From positions 36,625,691 through 36,689,690 of the forward strand of contig NC_135357.1 in NCBI RefSeq assembly GCF_051622035.1: 64,000 bases of DNA, in the 5' to 3' direction. This document shows positions 1-11,357 of this stretch, piece after piece. Within the stretch, counting starts at the first letter, position 1. Every line of letters starts with the position of its first letter. Origin of the DNA: Arctopsyche grandis. Taxonomy: Eukaryota > Arthropoda > Insecta > Trichoptera > Hydropsychidae. The position numbers and the translations under genes are program-made. The notes beneath the pieces were generated by a model. It had not been told where the DNA came from. It ran no database searches and worked only from the letters and a program-made list of their open reading frames with translations.

Positions 1-386
1 TAGTCTAAATATTAGTACATTGTCTTTTGTTTATAAGTTAGATCATAAGTTATTACCTAAGTATTTTGATGATTATATAATAAGGAATAGAGATAAACAT
101 AGTTTTTATACTAGAAATAAGGACAAACTAGTTGTAAGTAGAGTAAGAAAGAATAAGACGGCTGGGGGTGTTTTTCACAGGGGTGTGCTCATGTATAATG
201 CCCTCCCTGAGTGCGTCAGGTCTGCTAAAAACATGGATGCATTCCTGCGAGGTGCAAAGAGACACCTCTGTGAGGGACAGTACATATAAGTTAATTATAA
301 ATTTTAGAGTTAAGTATAATAATTAAGATGTATTTTTAAATTAGCTTGATAGCTAAAATATATATAAATAAATAAATAAATAAATA
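1..386 (+). mobile_element. LINE 3' tail (non-LTR retrotransposon), cut by window edge
   Basis: An open frame runs in from the window edge to a stop at 287-289. Its pattern (a basic H-x-Y-x-T-R segment, then G-x-x-Y-N-x-L-P and a short basic C-terminus) resembles the extreme C-terminus of Jockey/CR1-type reverse transcriptase proteins, after the RT domain. A short AT-rich 3' UTR follows and ends in an AAAT microsatellite at about 360-386, a usual LINE terminus. No catalytic motif lies in the window, so the clade is uncertain. It is unrelated in sequence to the LINE A and B families further on. Confidence 0.55.
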
Positions 387-808
387 GAAGGAAAATTAAC
401 GATATTTCAGTTCTGTGTGGTCTTCTTAATGGCACTATTAAATGCTCTGACTTGGTGAGTTTAGTGTGCTTCCATGTGCCGGGTAGATCAATTAGATGTA
501 ACCATCTTTTTGATATGCCCAGGTTTACCACTAATTACTCATTGAACTCAGCTATGTTGAGACTGCACAGAGTTGGAAACGATTTGTCCATGGTCGATTT
601 ATTCATTGTTAGTAAATATAACATGAAATCTATTTTATTTAAATATTTTTTTAATATAATGTAATTTATTTTGTAGTATATGAATGTATGTGTATTTTTC
701 TTTTATATTTCATTTTAATTTTTTTTTTTTTTCTTTTTCTTTCTCTATTTCCAACATGTAAAATGGTCAATTTTTTCTTGACCGTAAAATAAAATAAATA
801 AATAAATA
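387..808 (+). mobile_element. second LINE 3' tail, different family
   Basis: A frame from about 420 to 664 resembles the C-terminal tail of another Jockey/CR1-like LINE protein (V-P-x-R, then P-x-x-x-T-N-Y-x-x-N-S-x-M-x-R-L). A T-rich 3' UTR and an AAAT-type terminus at about 786-808 follow. It is 5' truncated and starts right after the terminal repeat of the preceding LINE, so one probably inserted into the tail of the other. Non-coding today. Confidence 0.5.
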
Positions 809-1205
809 TAAAATAATAAATAACATTCATTTTCAGGTGCGTACACAGGATATTTTTCTCGCGGCAGTCAAGTCAAGAGCGAACAGGGTTCTAGTTTATA
901 TATCTAGTCACATACTTATGTATATTATAATAGGAAAAATATTAAATTCCTTTTAATGTACATATGTATCTACATTATTTAAATACTGTCTTTTTAAAAT
1001 TTAAAGCTTCCTCTTATTATCGATATTCCATCAAATGCACAACTTTTTGCTTATTTATTTCTTATTATTTAAGAATGTATAAATTAAGACATAATATAAT
1101 CAAATTTTTCAAATTACATCAATATTTTTTATACAGCGGTAGCTGTTGATAAGCAATTATATTATAACTAAATTTGTCACTGATGTTAGGTATTTTAAAT
1201 TTTAA
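809..1205. other. AT-rich spacer, no gene seen
   Basis: AT-rich DNA between the second LINE tail and the broken Gypsy element. The only open frame, at about 964-1149, has low-complexity composition and no recognisable domain. I see no splice-consistent exon series, tRNA or promoter motif. Confidence 0.5.
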
Positions 1206-4200
1206 AGTCGAGTCGGACCACAGCTGTCTCTGAGAACTGTCGTTTCCTTTGGACTCCCATCTCTGCTGGTCTTTCCCTGTTCAGTCAAAGCCACCCACTT
1301 CACCCCCACGTTACACTGGTGTCAGAAGTGTTTGACCTGAGCCGCAAAAGGAATACACCACGCAAAGATGCCCCCAAAAAGGAGACAGGCATCTCCTCAC
1401 CAGTTGGACGAACCATCACGTGTGGAACGACTGGAGGAGCAGATGGCGCGACTCGTCGCGCTTCTCGAGAGGGACACCACAACACGCACGCCAGCGATTC
1501 CGGCAAGCCCTTCAACGAGGGTCCCAGCAGTTCCGGCGAGCACACTGAGTCCCTCGTCATCAGTATGCAGAAATGACGCTACTCCACGACCTGTCACCGA
1601 CCCCATGCTAGGAAGCACCATCCACAAGAAACCGACCGAGCTTCCTGTTTTGACGGAACGGATTCATTCGCGAATTTGAAATCGTGTCACGAGCCCTACG
1701 CTGCGAACCGACGGCAAACTCACTCATTCTCGCTCTACGAGGTCAAGCGAGAATATTCCTCATCGATGAAGTACCAAAAGAAGCGTACGAGGAGCTGAGG
1801 GAGAGGCTGGTGAAGCGGTTCAAATCTTCGCCACATCCGTACGACGCATTCCGTGACCTAATTTCCCCGTCGATCCGCAACAACGACGACATAGAAGCTC
1901 GGTTCGCGGACATCCGTCGAAAAAGGATGGAGGCCTTTCCAGAGCCTATCCCGTTGGACGTCCTGGAAAAGATACTCCTCATATTGTCATTTCACGACGA
2001 AGAAATCCACACTGCCTTCATCACCGCAGATCCGAAGACCCCACTGCAGGAGCTGTTACGACTCGCAAAACACGCGAGGGATGCAAAACGGCTGAGGAGT
2101 CAAGGGAGGGGGGCGGCCAACAGACCATCCCAAGACCACCAGCCTCACTTCAACACCGCAGCTCGAAACGCCAGCGGAACTGCCGAAACTGCGGAAGCCC
2201 ACAATGTCGCAGGCGGAACTGTCCGAATGTACGGGCAGTCGAGAACGCCTCCGACGAGGAAGAGGTACGAACCCAGTCGGGAAAAGAATAATGGTCAGTT
2301 CCACACGGGCAGGAATGATCATCGAAGATGAAGAAAAGCCCGTCCCAGTGTAAGGGAGCGTCGGCGACTCACCTTTCATATTGGACACCGAAGGCGAGAT
2401 CGGAGGAGTACCATGTAGGGTACCGTCGCCATCGTCGACGCAGTAGAGCACTTCCACCACTACCTGTACGGAAGCCCCTTCACACTCCAAACCGATCACG
2501 CCGCACTGACGTGGCTCCGCAGCTTCAGAAAACCTGAAGGTCAATGGGCCCGCTGGTTGCAACGACTGGGACAGTACCACATGGACGTACAGCATCGAGC
2601 AGGGAAGAAACACGGCAACGCCGACGCCCTCTCGAGACGTGCAGGTGACCCAGACTGCCCGAAATGCGCGAAAATAGAGCAAATAACACCCGAAGCCAAA
2701 CTCGTCACTCTAGGGAACCCACAAAGTCCCCGGGCCGCCGACTCCACAATCTCACGCTTCATCGCCTGGAAAGAGTCCGGGAGACGACCACTGTGGGAAG
2801 AAGTGTCGGCAGAAGAACCCGAAGTTCGGATTCTATGGGCCCAGTGGGACGCCCTAACTGTCGACCAGGGTCAGCTCTTCCGGCGATGGGAAAGCCCAAA
2901 CGGCGAGCGTCAGATCCTGCAATTGGTCATTCCCGAGAGCCACGTAAACGAAATCCTGTGGGAGATGCACAGTTCTCCGACTGGCGGACACTTCGGCGTC
3001 AATAAGACGCTAAAGAATGTCCACCGCCGATACTACTGGCCAACATGCCGCCCCGATGTTATAAAATGGTGCGAAAAATGCCCTAGGTGTGCAGCGCAAA
3101 ACGGGCCACATACGAGAAACAAGGCGGCCATGCGGCAATACGTGTCAGGGGCACCGATGGACCGAACGGCGATCGACATTTGGGACCACTACCGGTTACC
3201 AATAGGGGGAACCGTTACGTGCTAGTGGCCGCTGATTACTTCACAAAGTGGCCAGAAGCCATTCCCTTACCGGACCAAGAGGCGGAAACGGTAGCGGAAG
3301 CCCTAGTTATCCATGTCTTCGCCAAACTGGGCACACCTCGAGAACTGCACTCCGATCAAGGCCGTAATTTTGAAGCCCGAGTCTTTGCCGAAACGCTAGA
3401 TAAATTGGGCATCTGCAAAACTCGGACGACCCCTTACCACCCTCAGTCGGACGGGATGATCGAGAGGTTAAACCGCACTCTACTGGGATACCTCCGGAAA
3501 TTCCTGTCCTACTACGACGAGGAGGCAGAACGAGACTCGGACACGATGCTGTCCCCGTTCCTCATGGCTTACCGCTCAACCCCACACGACGCGACAGGAG
3601 AGTCGCCAGCCCTGATGATGTTCGGCAGGTAGATGCGCCTTCCGCCCCAACTTATCTACGGCGGACCCCCGGACAGTATACCCGAGCAATCAGCCCACAA
3701 ATACGTCCAAAATCTCATAGAAGGGATGGCGGAAACGCACAAATTCGCTCGGAAACACCTCCAGAAGACGCACAAAAGAATGAAAGCGGCTTACGACGGG
3801 AGGATCTGGGAACCACGATACGAAGAGGGCGATCGCGTTTGGTTGCACAACCCAGCCAAGAAGCCCGGTCGCACCCTTAAACTCCAACCCCCTTGGGAAG
3901 GTCCGTTCCGGATTATTAAGAGGATCAGCGACGTGGTCTATCGGATCCGCCGGGAAACAGGGAACTCCCGGTATTTGGTGGTACACGTCAACAGATTAGC
4001 GCGATACCTCGCAACACCGGATCTGATCTAGAATTAAAAACCCACCTTGTATTTTCATCCGTATTGTATTTCTTTGCATTTGTTTATTTTGTATTTGTAT
4101 ATGTTTGTATATGCTTTTGTATATTAATAAATCGCTCGAGACGACCGATCCTGAAGGAGAGGGCAGTGTAACGTACGCCCCCGCAGCCGAAGGAGTGGGG

Positions 4201-4399
4201 GGGGAAACTACCCCCGCCCTCGGATGCTGGGGAGTGGGAGAAAGTACCGCTACTTTCTCCAGTATAAAAGGAGCGCCCTTTTCCTTCGGAAGTCGAGTCG
4301 GACACAGCTTTCTCCGAGAACTGTCGTTTCCTTTGGACTCCCATCTCTTCTGGGGTTTCCCTGTTCAGTCAAAGCCACCTACTTCACCCCCACGTTACA
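1206..4399 (+). mobile_element. Ty3/Gypsy LTR retrotransposon, broken copy (fossil)
   Basis: Ty3/Gypsy-type LTR element of the same family as the whole-looking copy at 55800-60760. Parts seen: the end of the 5' LTR (to about 1315), a presumed primer-binding segment, a gag region (about 1368-2330), integrase and other pol remnants (about 2400-4031), and a 233 bp 3' LTR at 4167-4399 running TGTAACG to CGTTACA. The copy is broken, with several breaks, and is not coding-competent. It diverges visibly from the younger copy, so it is the older insertion. Confidence 0.85.
4167..4399 (+). repeat. 3' LTR of the broken Gypsy element (LTR family 1)
   Basis: Starts TGTAACGTACG and ends CCCACGTTACA, with TG..CA termini. 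It contains a TATA box (TATAAAAG, 4263-4270). The sequence 22-33 bp further on, TTCGGAAGTCGA, is the site where LINE B is inserted in other copies of this LTR at 50.9, 37.9 and 61.3 kb. This copy is therefore an empty example of that site. Confidence 0.85.
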
Positions 4400-4520
4400 A
4401 TTGTTTATTAATTAAAATAAATATTATTACAAAATTAAGTAATAAATTTAAAAATGGTTTTAAAAATACATGTCTAATGATGATCTTTTTTTCTTTATCT
4501 ATTTTGTATGCTCATATTAT

Positions 4521-4801
4521 GTGTTAAGTTATGAAGAGAGACGGCCGTAGACCGATGACGTCATGGTAACGCCGACCAATGGTGGAGTCGGGCGTTGCGG
4601 CCAATGGCTGCGCCAGACTTCTTGACCAATGATAATACGTGTATGCGCTGAGCGCTCTATGATATAAGAATGGTACGCTCTCGATCGGTGGCATTGAAGC
4701 GTCCTCTCGTATCGATTCGCTCGCCGTCCCTCGCAGTGCACGGACGTACCCCAAACCGCCTCGGCCTCAGCTGCGCTGTAGTTGTCGTTTCCCACGTTAC
4801 A
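4521..4801 (+). repeat. LTR or LTR fragment (LTR family 3), related to the LTRs at 41401 and 42879
   Basis: From about 4521 (TGTTAAG) to the T's near 4695 this closely matches the U3 part of the LTRs of the small element at 41401-43175 read on the minus strand. Shared parts include the CCAATGG boxes and TATAAGAA at 4663-4670. Similarity stops just after GGTGGCATT, about 31 bp past the TATA box. What follows (4696-4801) resembles the H2B leader at first and ends in CACGTTACA, an LTR-like end. It is either a diverged LTR or a U3 joined at +1 to other sequence. No 4 bp duplication is visible around it. Confidence 0.6.
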
Positions 4802-4974
4802 AACAGCTGTGTCGTTAACAGCTGCTTCGCCGAAACCGCGATGTAACTACGACTCGATTCTTCGAACGTGTCCTAACAGTAAAAAAAAAAAAAAAAAAAA
4901 AAACACAGTGATAGTGACAGTGACAAGTGACAAGTGACAGTGACACAAAAAAAAAAAACAAACCCACCCACAAG

Positions 4975-6468
4975 ATGGGTAACCCACCACAACGTGATAG
5001 TCGTAGTGACAAGGACACTAATACACAAACACAAAAACAAAAAAAAACAATCACTAGAGACGACTTCAATGAACTATTGGAGGCGTTTCGAACCGTGAAG
5101 GAAGAAAACGCTTCCCTCAAAAAGACTATCGAGTCGATTCTCGCGACTCACGCAGCCCAACGAGCTGCTGACCAAGCAGCCCACTCCGCCAAACTGGGAA
5201 ACCTGGCGTCAAACAAGACGCAGTCCCAGTCGATGATGACCACGAAGGACATGGCCACATCCCCCCAGACGTCACCTAAAAAAAAAAGCGGTAAGCGTAG
5301 AATGATAAGCCCGCCCAACACCACACGCACACAACCACAGTCGCCCCCACACAATAGCAACAGATACGCGCCACTCGCGGAACTCGACTCCGACTCCGAT
5401 TTCGATTCCGAATCCAACTCCATGCAGTCAAACAAAATGGAGGTTACCGCTTCTGCCAAGTCCCCACCTACATCAGCAGCTGTACCCGCACTTACAAAAA
5501 CCCCGGCACCACCACCGGAAGACTACTTATTCCCTGTTGGCATAATCCGTAACAGGAATGTTACACAAAAGCGTCCAACTCGCGACGTGCCCACCCAACA
5601 AGCGGCCCCCAGCGCCCCGTCGGCAAATACGCCCCAAACCCCTCGCACAGCACAAATTCGTGCACCCCCTCAAACCGCAAGACCCGCTCACCCATCCGGA
5701 AACACCGTCTCGGACACTCCTTCACAAAATGTCCACAGAGCAAAGGTTGCTCCAATCTTCCTTAGGTTGCCATCGGACTACAAGGTAGTTCAAAGGAAAC
5801 TCAAACAACGTGACTACAATTTCACAGCCGTCTACTCTGAAAACAGAGTAAAAATCTCCCCTCTCACCATCGATGATTACCGTAATATCACCAAATTGCT
5901 CCAAGAGGAACAATTTCAGTATTATGCCCACCCTCTAACGGAAGACAAACCGCTCAAAATAGTCATTAGAGGCATTAACCCCAACTACTCCGAATCAGAA
6001 GTCCTCGCCGAGCTGGCCAAACTTGGCTATAAAGCCAGTAAAGCCACCGTCATGAAATCACGACGTGACAAGCGCAACATGCCCATGTTCACAGTCGAGA
6101 CCACACGCGACGAAGAGGGGAATAAATTGTTCAACCTCTCCAGCATTTTCGGCCAACTGGTTCGCATCGAATCACTTCGTCGTGGTGACACTGTACCGCA
6201 GTGCCACCGCTGCCAAGGCTTTGGACATGGCTCCTACAACTGCAATGTCGCTCCCTTATGCATCAAATGTGCAGGACCCCATTTGACCACTGACTGTGCG
6301 TCAACAGCCTCCACCCCAACCTGCACCAGCTGCAGAGGCCCTCACGTTTCCAGCTACAGAGGCTGCCCTTCAAACCCGAACAACAAAACAAAGAAGAACT
6401 CCAGTCAACCCCGAAACCCCAACCCCTCCCACCCCCAACCAAAGAAGACCAACGTACCGCAATGCTGA
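4975..6468 (+). CDS. LINE B ORF1 (gag-like nucleic-acid-binding protein), prematurely terminated
   Basis: RNA-binding ORF1 product of a Jockey-clade LINE. I take the ATG at 4975; the frame is open from 4927, but the earlier codon there is GTG. Order: short coiled-coil-like segment (about residues 20-60), long proline/serine/threonine-rich linker, the pre-zinc-finger domain of Jockey/X-element ORF1 proteins (about 250-400), then zinc knuckles CHRCQGFGHGSYNC, CIKCAGPHLTTDC and a C-x2-C-x3-H variant. Compared with 50925-51726, an AGA codon has become TGA at 6466-6468, removing about 50 C-terminal residues. The knuckles survive. Confidence 0.75.
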   Translation: MGNPPQRDSRSDKDTNTQTQKQKKTITRDDFNELLEAFRTVKEENASLKKTIESILATHAAQRAADQAAHSAKLGNLASNKTQSQSMMTTKDMATSPQTSPKKKSGKRRMISPPNTTRTQPQSPPHNSNRYAPLAELDSDSDFDSESNSMQSNKMEVTASAKSPPTSAAVPALTKTPAPPPEDYLFPVGIIRNRNVTQKRPTRDVPTQQAAPSAPSANTPQTPRTAQIRAPPQTARPAHPSGNTVSDTPSQNVHRAKVAPIFLRLPSDYKVVQRKLKQRDYNFTAVYSENRVKISPLTIDDYRNITKLLQEEQFQYYAHPLTEDKPLKIVIRGINPNYSESEVLAELAKLGYKASKATVMKSRRDKRNMPMFTVETTRDEEGNKLFNLSSIFGQLVRIESLRRGDTVPQCHRCQGFGHGSYNCNVAPLCIKCAGPHLTTDCASTASTPTCTSCRGPHVSSYRGCPSNPNNKTKKNSSQPRNPNPSHPQPKKTNVPQC

Positions 6469-6635
6469 CACGAAAACACAAATTTCCCTCCCCTAACCCC
6501 ACCCACCCAACAAACCAACATCAACACCAGCTGGAACCCAAATCAAAACCAAGACCTTTCAAATCGGATGAGCAAAATCGAACAGTCCATTGAGTCGATA
6601 AATGCCATCCTGATCATGCTCACCCGACAGAAAAA

Positions 6636-9151
6636 ATGACTTGTTACCTCAAGATCGTTTACTGGAACGCTTGCAGCATACTCTGCAAGCGTGTCGAATT
6701 CGAGCAATTTCTGCTCCAACACTCCATTGATATCGCACTAGTAAACGAAACTTGGCTCAAACCCGGTAATAGACTACACTTCTCAAACTACACTACATAC
6801 AGAAACGACAGAATAGGCAAAGCCGCCGGCGGCACTGCCATATTCATCAAAACACGATCCAACACAACTTGGCCCCGCGGCCGATCACCGCAGGAATAGA
6901 ACTGACGTCGGTAGAAGTTTGGACCAACACCGGCACCCCACTCATCCTCCACGCAGTCTACAACCCTCCAAATCAACACTTACTCACCACAGACTTAGAC
7001 AACATATTCAACACCAACAAAGCCACCATTGCCGCAGGCGACCTTAACGCCAAACATTCCAGATGGAACAGTCGAGCCACTAACAAAAATGGGAAAACTC
7101 TCCTAAGTTATTCCCAAGTCTCAAACCCAAAAGTCTCCGTCACGGCCCCAGATGAACCCACAAGAATCCCCATTAACTTCAAAGGCAGACCTGATCGGAA
7201 GAGAGATCATTTACTACAGTCCTTAACTGTAGTAAATGATCTCTCTTCCGACCATCACCCGGTCATACTAGAACTCACCAACACCCCCGTAACTATAAAC
7301 CCCATCCTCCGAAGTACCACATCTTGGGAGAAATTCTCAACTCTCCTTCATCACACCGTCACTTACCCCCACTCGATTCACACCACCCAAGATATAGACT
7401 CGGCTATTAACGTACTCACTGACGAAATACAGTCAGCCCTAGAAGCCAGCACCACCACCACTCCCCACTCTCCCCTGCACCCGCAAGCTTTACCACCCGA
7501 CATTCGCGATCTTATTCGCCTTAAGAATAGAGCTAGGAAGGCATTCCAAAGAAATAAGGACCCAATCCTCAAACAGCGAATGAACAGACTTCAACAAGAC
7601 GTTAAAAACGCCTTGTGGCAACTACGAAACGACAACTGGGATACCAAACTCAGAGCGCTAGAAGACGGACATAACGGTTTCTGGAAACTGTCAAAAATCT
7701 TCAGAAGCAACGGCAATAGGATCGTCAGGATCAAAGTTGGAGATAAGTTTGTCTACTCCACCGCCGACAAAGCGGAAGCCCTAGCCGACAGTCTCCAGGA
7801 CCAATTCTCGCTCTCAAACTCTAATCTGCAAAGCGACTTTTGCCAAATGGTTGAAAGCTCCGTCAATAGCTACCTCGAAAACCCAGCCCCAGTACCCATT
7901 GTCGCCACTTCGCCGCTTGAAGTCCTAAATATTATCAAAAGCATCGCCGCCAAAAAGGCCCCTGGCCCTGACGGAATCTCCAACAAAGCTCTAAAAGAAC
8001 TCCCTCAAAAAGCCATCGCTGCACTCACAGCTATACTAAATGCCACCAACAGAATCTGCTATTTTCCGAGTCAATGGAAACTCGCCAATGTCATTCTCAT
8101 CAGAAAACCCTACTCGAACCCCTCCCTCGCAACAAGTTACCGACCAATCAGCTTGCTATCCTCACTGAGTAAGATCCTGGAACGGATCCTAATCTCAAAT
8201 CTCAACAGCGAAATCGCAAAAATTGACCTTCTTCCCAAAACACAATTTGGTTTTAGACCCCAACATTCTGCCGTTCACCAGATTCACAGACTTGTTGAAA
8301 CCGTTATAGACGGTTTTGACCACAACATGTCTACTGGAGCAATCTTCCTAGACATTTCCAAAGCCTTCGATAAAGTCTGGCACTCTGGCCTCCTTTACAA
8401 AATGATCGCTGCCAACATCACCCCCCACTCAATACGATCCATCGCATCCTTCCTAAGAGAAAAGAGATTTCAGGTCAAACTCAAGGACCGCATTTCAACT
8501 CAGCGAGACATCTCCGCTGGCGTACCCCAAGGCTCCATCCTCGGCCCCACGCTATTCAACCTTTACACACTCGACATACCCACTCCTACACATAGGTACA
8601 CAAACATTGCACAGTATGCCGATGACACGGCCATCTTAGCGAGCTCCGTCGGCCCCAAGGGAGTCTCGCTCGCCCTCCAGAAGTACTCGGACCAACTGGT
8701 AGCGTGGTACGATAAATGGCTGATGAAAATCAACCCGGATAAAAGTCAGGCAATATTCTTCTCCAGACGCAAAAAACGGTGCAAACCAGCCAAGCCAGTC
8801 ATTATAAACGACCAACCAGTCAACTGGGCCACGTCTACCTGCTACCTGGGGGTAATAATCGACCGCAAATTAACCTGGAGACCCCACATCACTAACGCAG
8901 TGCGTAGAGCTAGGGCAGTTGCGTCAAAGCTTTACCCACTATGCAAACCCAACAGCAAGCTCTCGCTTAAAAACAAGTGCTTGCTGTATAAATCTATCAT
9001 CCGCCCACAAATCACGTACGCGAGCCCCGTGTGGGCCCACACTACCCCGTGTGGGCCCACTCCAACAGATCCATACTCAAACTACAGACAGTTCAAAACA
9101 AATTCTTGCGTGCCGCGGGCAACTACGACTGATACACAAGAAACACTATAA
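6636..9151 (+). pseudogene. LINE B ORF2 (endonuclease-reverse transcriptase), frameshifted
   Basis: Starts at ATG 6636 (VYWNACSI), giving the N-terminus of an APE-type endonuclease. A one-base loss near 6852 shifts frame, and the main frame then runs 6869-9151. Endonuclease motifs GDLNAKH and SSDHHPVI and RT motifs APGPDG, DISKAFDKVW, GVPQGSILGP and YADD are all present. Between 7195 and 7251 the normal sequence is replaced by a perfect inverted repeat, keeping frame. Near 9045 a local duplication of a GTGTGGGCCCAC block shifts the frame again and spoils the C-terminus. Intact relatives are 897 residues. Confidence 0.85.
7195..7251. repeat. perfect 26-bp inverted repeat inside LINE B ORF2
   Basis: The arms 7195-7220 and 7226-7251 are exact reverse complements around a 5 bp loop. 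The right arm is normal LINE sequence; the left arm replaces about 40 bp present in every other copy. This is what a template switch onto the opposite strand during synthesis would leave. Confidence 0.85.
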
Positions 9152-9429
9152 TTTACAATGACCTAAACATTGACTACCTTGACAAACACGTACACAAACT
9201 TGCCGTGAACTATTTCAAGTCTCTCGGCAAGATAGACAACCCTCTGATAAATTCCCTCAGTGAGACCAAACTCATGTCCAATCAAAGGCCCATCGACATC
9301 TTGAAGATGGGTATAGGCTTAACTAGGATAGATATAATTAATCTGTAAATATACATTTATAACAACAATAACCATAAGTTAAGTTTACCAAACCACTAAC
9401 ATAATACTATAGCCTCTACCCACTACTAC

Positions 9430-9548
9430 TTGACGTTGGCCCGTACCAAGCAGACTGCCCGTAAATCCACTGGAGGAAAGGCTCCCCGCAAACAACTGGC
9501 CACGAAAGCCGCTCGCAAGAGTGCGCCCGCCACCGGAGGAGTGAAGAA
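9430..9548 (+). pseudogene. H3: histone H3 5' fragment (pseudogene)
   Basis: Matches the H3 gene at 30632 from six bases before the start codon through codon 37. It encodes residues 1-37 of the H3 tail ([13 protein letters not shown] and on to GGVK), but the start codon is TTG at 9436-9438 and the match stops after about 9548. LINE B's 3' terminus joins it directly at 9429/9430. No fold domain, stem-loop or promoter remains. It shows that histone units once extended to this side of Orc6. Confidence 0.9.
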
Positions 9549-9820
9549 TTTATGCATCTACCGATTGTAATTGTTTTGAACGGGACCAAATAGTACATGT
9601 TTTTACACGTTTTTAATGTAATACCAGTTTTTATTATTTTTACAAAATGATATTGTGATGATTATTGAAATATTTGTATGAATGTTATTTATTATTGAGA
9701 ATTGATTCTCCGATGTAGTTGTTTTGTGCATGTTTTGACTTGTATTTTATGAAACAATTGTAATAGAATTTATTTTAAAATAATGATAATAAATAATTAA
9801 CAGTTTTCGACAAACGACAT

Positions 9821-10915
9821 TTATTTTATATCTTTACGAGCCTGTTCTAAAATTCTTCTTTTCCAAGTTTCATAATCTTCGACAAACGTGCTCTGTTCTT
9901 TAACTGTTTGATTCATTTTATTTGCTAGAAAAACAATAGATCATCCCTTTATATTTGTAACAAAACGTTTATAAAATTTATACATATATATATATATATT
10001 AGATTTCATACCCTTATCGATATCTTTGATCGATGTTGTGTCGTCTTTTTTCTTCATTTTACAACCTTCCGTCCTGGCATGAAAGTTGCCTTTTTCGATG
10101 ACTTTAGTCCACTTTGCATCGAGATCATTCCACTGGGCAGACTTCAAACGACTGCTAACTAAAAATTTACTTTTCGAAATTTTCACCTTCTCTAATCTGT
10201 AAATATAAGTCAAATTTACATCGATTCTAATACTCACATTGTTTGAATTGATAACAATACTAACTTGCAAGCTTTATAAACTGCCATACATGGATACTGC
10301 GGATGATTCCAATCACAGTTCTACGCAATCGAATAAAATTATAAGTATATTATATGTAAGTATTGTACATATTTCAAAATTTACATATCCGAATCACCTC
10401 AACGGTATTGTCTTGGTAGTATTTTAGAATATCAACGGCGAGATCTTGGATGTTATTGCTGCATCCGTATTGAACGCATAGGCTATTAACACTGACAATG
10501 TCGTCAATGCCTAGAAGCTTCCCGACAGTTCGTTTGTAATTACCATAAACAGCCTTTCTCACTCCGGCTAATTTGAGAGCCAAATCCTGTGAAGGCCATT
10601 GATACATATAAAGAAACTATTATTTAATGTCAAGTAAAAATTCAAATGAAATTTTGATACCGAGTCGAATGAATCGTTGAATTGAAGTGCGGCGAAATCC
10701 AAACATATGATCGCTTGAACGGAATCGCTTATTTTATTATTGCCAATTAGCTTTAGTTTCAATAGTCTTTCGTACTCGTTGGCTTTCCTGGAAACGGAAG
10801 GTCGTTAGTGCCAAGAGTTATTTGATATGCTGATGATGGATAGTACTGACCTGATCAGAGGTTGCTCACGAAGGCCAAGCCGCAAGGCCATACGTTCCAA
10901 AGCCAAACCACTCAT
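9821..10915 (-). CDS. Orc6: origin recognition complex subunit 6, six exons
   Basis: Smallest ORC subunit, which helps load the MCM helicase at replication origins in the nucleus. Six exons read on the minus strand: 10915-10851, 10787-10661, 10586-10398, 10320-10265, 10196-10012 and 9924-9821. All introns are GT-AG and phases agree, giving 241 residues; animal ORC6 is about 250. Recognisable parts: N-terminal cyclin/TFIIB-like repeat (LALERMALRLGLRE, then CLDFAA), second repeat (LAVDILKYYQ; HPQYPCMAVYKACK; SKSKFL; QWNDLDAKW), and the conserved C-terminal helix DYETWKRRIL, which in other animals contacts ORC3. The start ATG at 10913-10915 fits family length. No break is seen. It is the only gene with introns in the window and is divergent from nothing obvious. 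Confidence 0.9.
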
Positions 10916-11357
10916 ATCTGAAGTCAATTCTCAACTGTCAAATATACGATCTCGCGCTCTTCTTAAGGTGGCTGTAACAACTAGTTTGACAGCCATCAAA
11001 ATAAAGTTTTTTTTTTTTTTTCGTATTGTAGATTTTTTTATGTATGTACTTACAAATTAAATACGACTCTTATTTTAAAATGGGATAATAATTTTGGCAC
11101 GGCTGTAAAATAAATTATACGACAAATTTCAAAACGAAATTTAATGTCAAATCGACATATCTAAAATGATTGTGGCTATTTGCAGGTACTATATCTGCGA
11201 CTGCAACTGTCACTGTCAGCGTGTTTACTGTTAAAATATTGATTTAAACCTCTTAAAATTTAGTTCGAACTCATAAAGTGACGTAGAGTAAAAAATATAA
11301 TCCAAATTAGTTAATATTATTATTTGATAGATAATTATTATCACATACAACGTATAA
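10916..11357. other. Orc6 upstream region
   Basis: AT-rich DNA with a T tract at about 11008-11023 between the Orc6 start and a Harbinger-type element. The Orc6 promoter should lie here. No TATA box stands out within 100 bp of the start codon. Nothing else is recognised. Confidence 0.4.

Larger units (their letters stand above)
4802..9429 (+). mobile_element. LINE B copy 1 (Jockey-clade non-LTR retrotransposon), broken
   Basis: Two-ORF LINE with a gag-like ORF1 and an endonuclease/RT ORF2 lacking RNase H. The 5' boundary is uncertain; sequence from 4802 holds an A-rich tract and GTGACA repeats before ORF1. ORF1 ends early and ORF2 has frameshifts, so the copy is inactive. The 3' UTR lacks most of its usual length: it jumps at about 9416 from GCCTCT to the terminal CCCACTACTAC, losing the terminal hairpin and TATA box seen in other B copies. 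The 3' end abuts a histone H3 fragment. Confidence 0.8.
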
